Of a stretch of DNA of 64,000 bases, positions 58,601 to 64,000 are shown piece after piece. Below the pieces are notes generated by a model that saw only the letters and a program-made list of their open reading frames with translations, did no database searches and was not told the origin of the DNA. The stretch is from Mastigias papua (lineage: Eukaryota > Cnidaria > Scyphozoa > Rhizostomeae > Mastigiidae). The DNA lies in assembly GCA_964019165.1 (NCBI GenBank), contig OZ025283.1:5281001-5345000 (forward strand). The letters are read 5' to 3'. Position numbers and translations under genes: made by a program. Numbering within the stretch: position 1 is the stretch's first letter; every line of letters begins with the position of its first letter.

Positions 58601-58877
58601 TTGAAGTAAATCTATCAAAATACAATACGTAAACACATTCAGTTGCTATAAAGCTTGGATTCACTTAAACATGTAGAAAATGCTTTTAAGTATATGGGAG
58701 GAATCTAGTCCTCGCATCAAGGAGGCTTTCTTCATTCGTCATTGGCAGAGAATTTGCATTCTAATATATTTTAGTTACTACCTTTCGTCTTGATCTTCTT
58801 GCATCGACGAGATGACTTTGTAGTAATATAAATGCGAACAAATATAATAGGATTTCTCGTCGCAGTTTATATTTCAT
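52625..58877 (-). CDS. Short secreted collagen-like protein, 5 exons
   Basis: Exons: 58782-58877, 57152-57199, 56068-56118, 53302-53367 and 52625-53050; all phase 0 and GT-AG, 687 nt, 228 residues. Residues 1-26 are a signal peptide with core LLYLFAFILL, then a basic RRSRRK. Gly-X-Y runs unbroken for 22 triplets (37-102) across four exon joins. A non-collagen break (103-116, with Cys105 and Cys114) follows, then 17 more triplets (117-167) and a basic C-terminal domain of 61 residues with Cys172, Cys194, Cys220 and Cys221 and an NET sequon. The short total length and 48-66 base exons ending on triplet boundaries are collagen-like. The C-terminal domain does not match fibrillar NC1, C1q or type IV NC1. 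It likely forms trimers in extracellular matrix or cuticle; the exact class is unknown. Confidence 0.88.
53368..56067 (-). other. Collagen-like gene intron 4
   Basis: 2.7 kb between exons 4 and 5th-from-3' collagen exons. It contains the MITE at 55357-55791 and a stretch of short direct repeats rich in cttcaaa/aaaatc around 54660-54850; no further Gly-X-Y exon was seen. Confidence 0.6.
55357..55791. mobile_element. MITE with taccgtaaatcctcgaata ends, copy 2
   Basis: taccgtaaatcctcgaata at the left is mirrored by tattcgaggatatacggta at the right, with gggggcttattcgagg repeats inside. The terminal TA may be the target duplication. Same family as 41311-41607. Confidence 0.85.
56995..57035 (+). 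ncRNA. Degenerate hammerhead-like motif, third copy
   Basis: tccgacgttttatgctctga then tgagtgtcggatg closely matches 12604-12635. The core CTGATGAG is intact but the GAAA box is replaced (gcaaaa) and the closing stem I arm is absent, so it is a dead fragment. It lies in the collagen gene intron between exons at 56118 and 57152. Confidence 0.45.
57200..58781 (-). other. Collagen-like gene intron 1
   Basis: 1.6 kb between the signal-peptide exon and the first Gly-X-Y exon. AT-rich; short frames at 57601 and 58307 carry no domain. Confidence 0.6.
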
Positions 58878-59932
58878 TTTGAAAGTCTATATCCACAACA
58901 TTTCATCACAACGGCAACCTTTCAAATAGCATCCATGTTGCCTCACTCCAAGCATTTCGTCATTGTGAAACCTTCGTTAAACATACTGAGAGATAAAGTG
59001 GCTGATTATATAGGAACAAAGGGCAAATCCCATCAACTTCTAATTGTATTCGAGAAGTTCTCATTGAGCGATTACTTCTTTGTCGTATGCCCGACAAACA
59101 GATAGTTAATCAGACAATAATATTGATTGACAGAATCTCGATACCGAAATATTCACCAGTTTGAGCTGTTTTTATATCCCTTTATTAATATCATAAAAAT
59201 ATTTTTTAGCATTCCAACCGATAAGCACAAACACATTTGTGAGTTTAAGTTCGCAAACTCATTGCATACACGCATAACTTTGTGCTCGCATGAATTTCAA
59301 AATAAGAGGTAAAGAGCTTAAATGGAGATCACATAATGTCTTTAGATCGTGATCCACATATTAGCATAACACTGGCTACCAGCTTACGATCAGTCATTGC
59401 ATATTACGCACAGCAATATGTCAATATTTATCACTCGTCTAAAAAGCGGGAACCATATACTTTCCAGTTTGCAGTTAGGATTTTTAAAGGTTGTAAAGTA
59501 CTGATTTATGCGAAAATATATAAGAGGCAATTATTATATCGGTGAAAACATACATGAAAGATTAAGCATTCAGTTAATACTGGTCGTAGCAGGCTCCGTA
59601 AAAATGATAATATACTTCAAGATTTGAAAATATCAAAACATTCGACTTATTTCAATTTATATTCATGCATTCTAGATAATTTTTACTATTTGTTCGTGGT
59701 AACATAAATGAAACCTTTTAGACGGAACAACCTATTAAAAACATTGATTTTAGACATGTGATGATTTTGTGCAGAAGAGTCCTGAGGAATCAGGCATTTA
59801 CAGTGTAATAGGAGTGTGTAGATAGATTTCAACCTCCAAGGAATATCATTAGGTCTTTTTATTCATTAAATATGCACTCCACAATGGCAATTAAAATTAT
59901 ATCGGAGGAATAATCTCATTAAACGTTCAAGT
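58878..59932. other. 5' flank of the collagen-like gene
   Basis: Probable promoter side for the minus-strand gene. No defined element found. Confidence 0.35.
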
Positions 59933-61305
<1,373 letters not shown>

Positions 61306-61311
61306 TTTATT
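61306..61311 (-). terminator. Polyadenylation signal of the His-rich gene
   Basis: AATAAA on the minus strand, 171 bases after the stop codon at 61482. Confidence 0.5.
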
Positions 61312-61481
61312 CAATCTGAAGCTTTCATGTTTCAGAAATCAGTTCTAAAGCTACTGAATGCTGGGTGAAATAATTATTTACAATATCAACCTTGGAAATT
61401 CTCATGTCTGTTGAATAATATAAAATTATTTGTCAAAGGTTTTCTACACATTCTAATAAATTGATTAAGAATAAGCATCTT

Positions 61482-63998
61482 CTATTTTAGCAAGAAATTG
61501 TTTACATTATCATCAGACAAAGCTTCCTTTGAAATTTCATCATATTTTGGCAGCTGAAGAACTGCTCCAGGATCGGCACTTTTGCTGCTCAGTCTACTCA
61601 TGTAAATTCCCTTTTTTGTAACTTCTGTCGTATCCGAATTAGCATGTAGTGTCCGCTGGTTATGTCCGTAGGGCAGGTTACCATGCCCAGCGGGTAGCAT
61701 CGGCCTATGAAACTGTTCAGATGTTAAAACCTCATATGGATTTAAACCATGCACAGGGGGAGCAGGTTTCTCGTCTTCAATTACAGGAAGTGAATGCTGC
61801 TTTGGTACATGATAGTAAGGGTACCCTGTATTGAAATGAATTACGTGGTCATCATGGCCCTCTTCACCACCTTCATTGCCATTCCTATTGTCTCCACCTT
61901 CTCCCCCACCATGACTTCCGTGGCCGTTTTCATTTTTAATATGCGACGTCCCAAAAGGCCCTGGTCCATGCCACTCTGGTCCAGTCCATGGCCCAATTCT
62001 GTTATGCTCATTATGTTCTTCTTCCTCATGTTCTTCACCGTGTTGGCTGCCTCCTCTCTCTGGGCCTTGATGCGAATGATGTTGAGAAATTGATCCATGA
62101 TAGTTGAACTGATGATCCTGTATTTCTGCTTGATTTTCCAATTCTTTGGCTTTGCTATCGTACTCTTCGGCTCTATGCCTTAAGTTGTTGGCTATATCTA
62201 ATAATTCATCTGGACTTGAATGCAATGATTCTTCATCCGATATAGCTGGATGTCCATGAACTGCATCCAAGTCATCTCCCGTACCATGTCGTTTTGGTAC
62301 CTCAGCATCGTGATCTGATTCACTCAATTGATCGATGTTCGTCTTCTTGTATTTATGACTTTTAGCAAACTTCTTACGCAATGGAGCTTTACTTAAAGAC
62401 TTTTTGATCTTTGTAGAACTAAAAAGATATTTTATGCCTTTCCTTTTCTCCCTTTTGTTTTTATTCCAATGCTTTCCTTTAACGTTAATTTTTTTCCTTT
62501 TCTTTAGAAGCTTTCTAGTTGAGTGGCAGATGTCTTGTTGTATTTCTTCTCTCCTTTTGAACTTGTTTGCTACCGGTTTGCTATGTATATATTCCTTCTT
62601 CCTATCAATTGTAAATATCTCACGTGAGTCATAAACGCCAGTTGTTATGGTAACAGGAATTCTTGTAGTTTTAGAGCTCTTAGCATTATTTTGCTTCTCC
62701 TCCATTCCATTGCCATGTGGCTCTTGTTGCATATTTTTGTCAAAAGCCCCTCTTGCATTAGTCATTTCCTTGTTCTTCTCTTCTTTACCAGATCTGGAAC
62801 GATCACTATCTGATTCCATTTTTGATAAGCTACCCGTGTATAGCTTTGCGTTTTCATTCTTTTGATTACTATTTTCTCCATATTGCTGCTCCCCAACCCC
62901 TGGTAAATTCCCCCATAACCCACCTCCTCTTTCTGGTCCTTGATGGGGCTCATTTTTGGCAACCTCCATATGAGTATTTGGAACACGGTAATGAGGATAT
63001 CCTACATTAATTCTGATTTTGTTTGCAAGATTCGGTTGTCTATCGCTATTTTCATATATTTTATCATTATTCAAATGATCAGATTGATATTGATTATAAG
63101 CGGATTCTTGCCGTTGAACTACTTTGTTTTGCTGTTGAGGACCATTCATAACTGCTGAATTATCAACCATGCTATTTCGATTGCTGCCATCTTTCAAAAT
63201 ACTTGGATTGGTAGGATTCTGTGGAAAATCGATATATTCTTCCTCTGATTTGCCTTTTTGAACTTCATTCAACACTCTCCCTTCACCGTTCGTTTCAAGG
63301 CCTGCACCATGTTTTTCTTTGTCTTGCTCTTTAAGTGCTTTCCCTTCTTTATCTAAGTAAGTTGTCTCGTGAGTTTCTACATGATTACTTTTCTGATTAT
63401 TTTCATCATGTTCTCCATGAGGGCCATGACCATTTTCATCATGGTCTGTTTGGGGACCATGACTGTCCTCATCATTTCTATCAGGAGATCCATGACTATT
63501 TTCATGTTGCTTCAAAGGTAGCCATCCCTCCCGGTGTTCTTGTTGGCTTTGCATCGACGGAAGGTCATCTCCGTGCAGGAGTTCTGGTCCTTTGACGCTC
63601 TCCCATTGGTAATGCTCTGTCATATGCTTGTCTTCTTTCATGTTATCTTTAGTATTCTCGCTATCTTCATGGCCACTTTTATCGGAATGTTGTTGATTTT
63701 CATCCCCATGCTGAATTTCATGCTCATGTTGATTCTCATCCCCATTATGATGTTCATGTTGATCATAACCTCCATTATGTCTTTCCTGTCCTCCATGCCT
63801 ATCATTTTGATTCATAGCAAACTTTTCGTTATGTTTGTCACCATATCTATCCTGATTTATATCATTCACACCAAGTTCATAATTGCCATGGTCCTCAATC
63901 TTATTCATCATTGGGATATGATCATTTTCGTGTTCGTGATTCCGTCCTTCATTGTTCCTAAACATGTTATCAGAGCTAAGTGCTTCTGACGATGTCAT
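61482..63998 (-). CDS. Large His/Glu/Gly/Asn-rich low-complexity protein, probably 5'-incomplete
   Basis: An 838-codon open frame, by far the longest complete one in the window, with a stop at 61482. The first visible Met is 2 bases from the window edge, so the gene probably continues to the right. Residues 1-240 are dense in His, Glu, Asp, Asn and Gly with spaced repeats of HGP, HDEN and HEH. A central basic segment (about 465-553, KKRKK and KREKRK) follows, then a short Leu/Glu heptad region (597-628) and a second His/Glu/Gly block (635-720). Two motif pairs recur: GYPHYRVP at 333 and GYPYYHVP at 725; HQGPERGG at 352 and again at 643. There is a single Cys (491). No transmembrane helix or known domain is seen. 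The composition suggests a disordered metal-binding, matrix or mineral-associated protein; that role is inference. Its neighbour on the same strand is the collagen-like gene. Confidence 0.8.
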   Translation of the reverse strand: MTSSEALSSDNMFRNNEGRNHEHENDHIPMMNKIEDHGNYELGVNDINQDRYGDKHNEKFAMNQNDRHGGQERHNGGYDQHEHHNGDENQHEHEIQHGDENQQHSDKSGHEDSENTKDNMKEDKHMTEHYQWESVKGPELLHGDDLPSMQSQQEHREGWLPLKQHENSHGSPDRNDEDSHGPQTDHDENGHGPHGEHDENNQKSNHVETHETTYLDKEGKALKEQDKEKHGAGLETNGEGRVLNEVQKGKSEEEYIDFPQNPTNPSILKDGSNRNSMVDNSAVMNGPQQQNKVVQRQESAYNQYQSDHLNNDKIYENSDRQPNLANKIRINVGYPHYRVPNTHMEVAKNEPHQGPERGGGLWGNLPGVGEQQYGENSNQKNENAKLYTGSLSKMESDSDRSRSGKEEKNKEMTNARGAFDKNMQQEPHGNGMEEKQNNAKSSKTTRIPVTITTGVYDSREIFTIDRKKEYIHSKPVANKFKRREEIQQDICHSTRKLLKKRKKINVKGKHWNKNKREKRKGIKYLFSSTKIKKSLSKAPLRKKFAKSHKYKKTNIDQLSESDHDAEVPKRHGTGDDLDAVHGHPAISDEESLHSSPDELLDIANNLRHRAEEYDSKAKELENQAEIQDHQFNYHGSISQHHSHQGPERGGSQHGEEHEEEEHNEHNRIGPWTGPEWHGPGPFGTSHIKNENGHGSHGGGEGGDNRNGNEGGEEGHDDHVIHFNTGYPYYHVPKQHSLPVIEDEKPAPPVHGLNPYEVLTSEQFHRPMLPAGHGNLPYGHNQRTLHANSDTTEVTKKGIYMSRLSSKSADPGAVLQLPKYDEISKEALSDDNVNNFLLK

Positions 63999-64000
63999 AT

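Noticed and set aside
63534..63989. 151-codon plus-strand hydrophobic frame
   Set aside because: It is the antisense of the His/Asp codons of the His-rich gene (CAT/GAT become ATG/ATC), which creates artificial Met/Ile-rich frames.

Overview
The window is animal nuclear DNA. It is AT-rich (roughly two-thirds by eye), its genes have GT-AG introns with long intron lengths, there are dinucleotide and trinucleotide microsatellites, and most of the sequence is decayed transposable elements. The genes and the element mix (a collagen with a signal peptide, MYG1, CR1-like LINEs with an esterase-type ORF1, Copia, Ty3/Gypsy, hAT and pogo/mariner-type short elements) suggest an invertebrate metazoan. 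I favour a cnidarian or another early-branching animal, but the sequence alone does not prove it.

1-21.9 kb is a transposon graveyard. An open, probably intact LINE reverse-transcriptase ORF (minus strand) runs off the left edge. It is followed by a decayed unknown multi-exon or transposase-like unit (3.2-4.8 kb), a LINE 3' end (6.0-7.0 kb), and a nested complex at 9.6-17.9 kb. In that complex one Copia pol gene is split into three pieces by two LINEs, and each LINE is in turn interrupted by a short non-coding element that ends in the same 27 bases and carries a hammerhead-ribozyme-like motif. A Gypsy protease fragment and a decayed Tudor-knot/chromo-like ORF follow.

21.9-39.1 kb (minus strand) is the MYG1 gene. 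I could trace eight coding exons with matching phases, giving 345 residues. Its 9.3 kb fourth large intron is packed with short inverted-repeat elements, including a hAT-type element with a perfect 8-bp target duplication and a large inverted duplication.

39-52 kb holds mostly repeats: foldback and MITE copies, a LINE endonuclease fragment inside a local tandem duplication, a probable small two-exon coiled-coil gene (45.55-46.26 kb, plus strand), and a hAT-type element inserted in a foldback element.

52.6-58.9 kb (minus strand) is a complete five-exon short secreted collagen-like gene whose Gly-X-Y register is unbroken across splice junctions. 61.5-64.0 kb (minus strand) is a long exon of a His/Glu/Gly/Asn-rich, mostly disordered protein with duplicated motifs, open to the right edge. 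The last two genes share strand and neighbourhood and could both belong to extracellular matrix, but joint function is only inference.

The most unusual signals are the ribozyme-bearing nested inserts and the orphan His-rich repeat protein.
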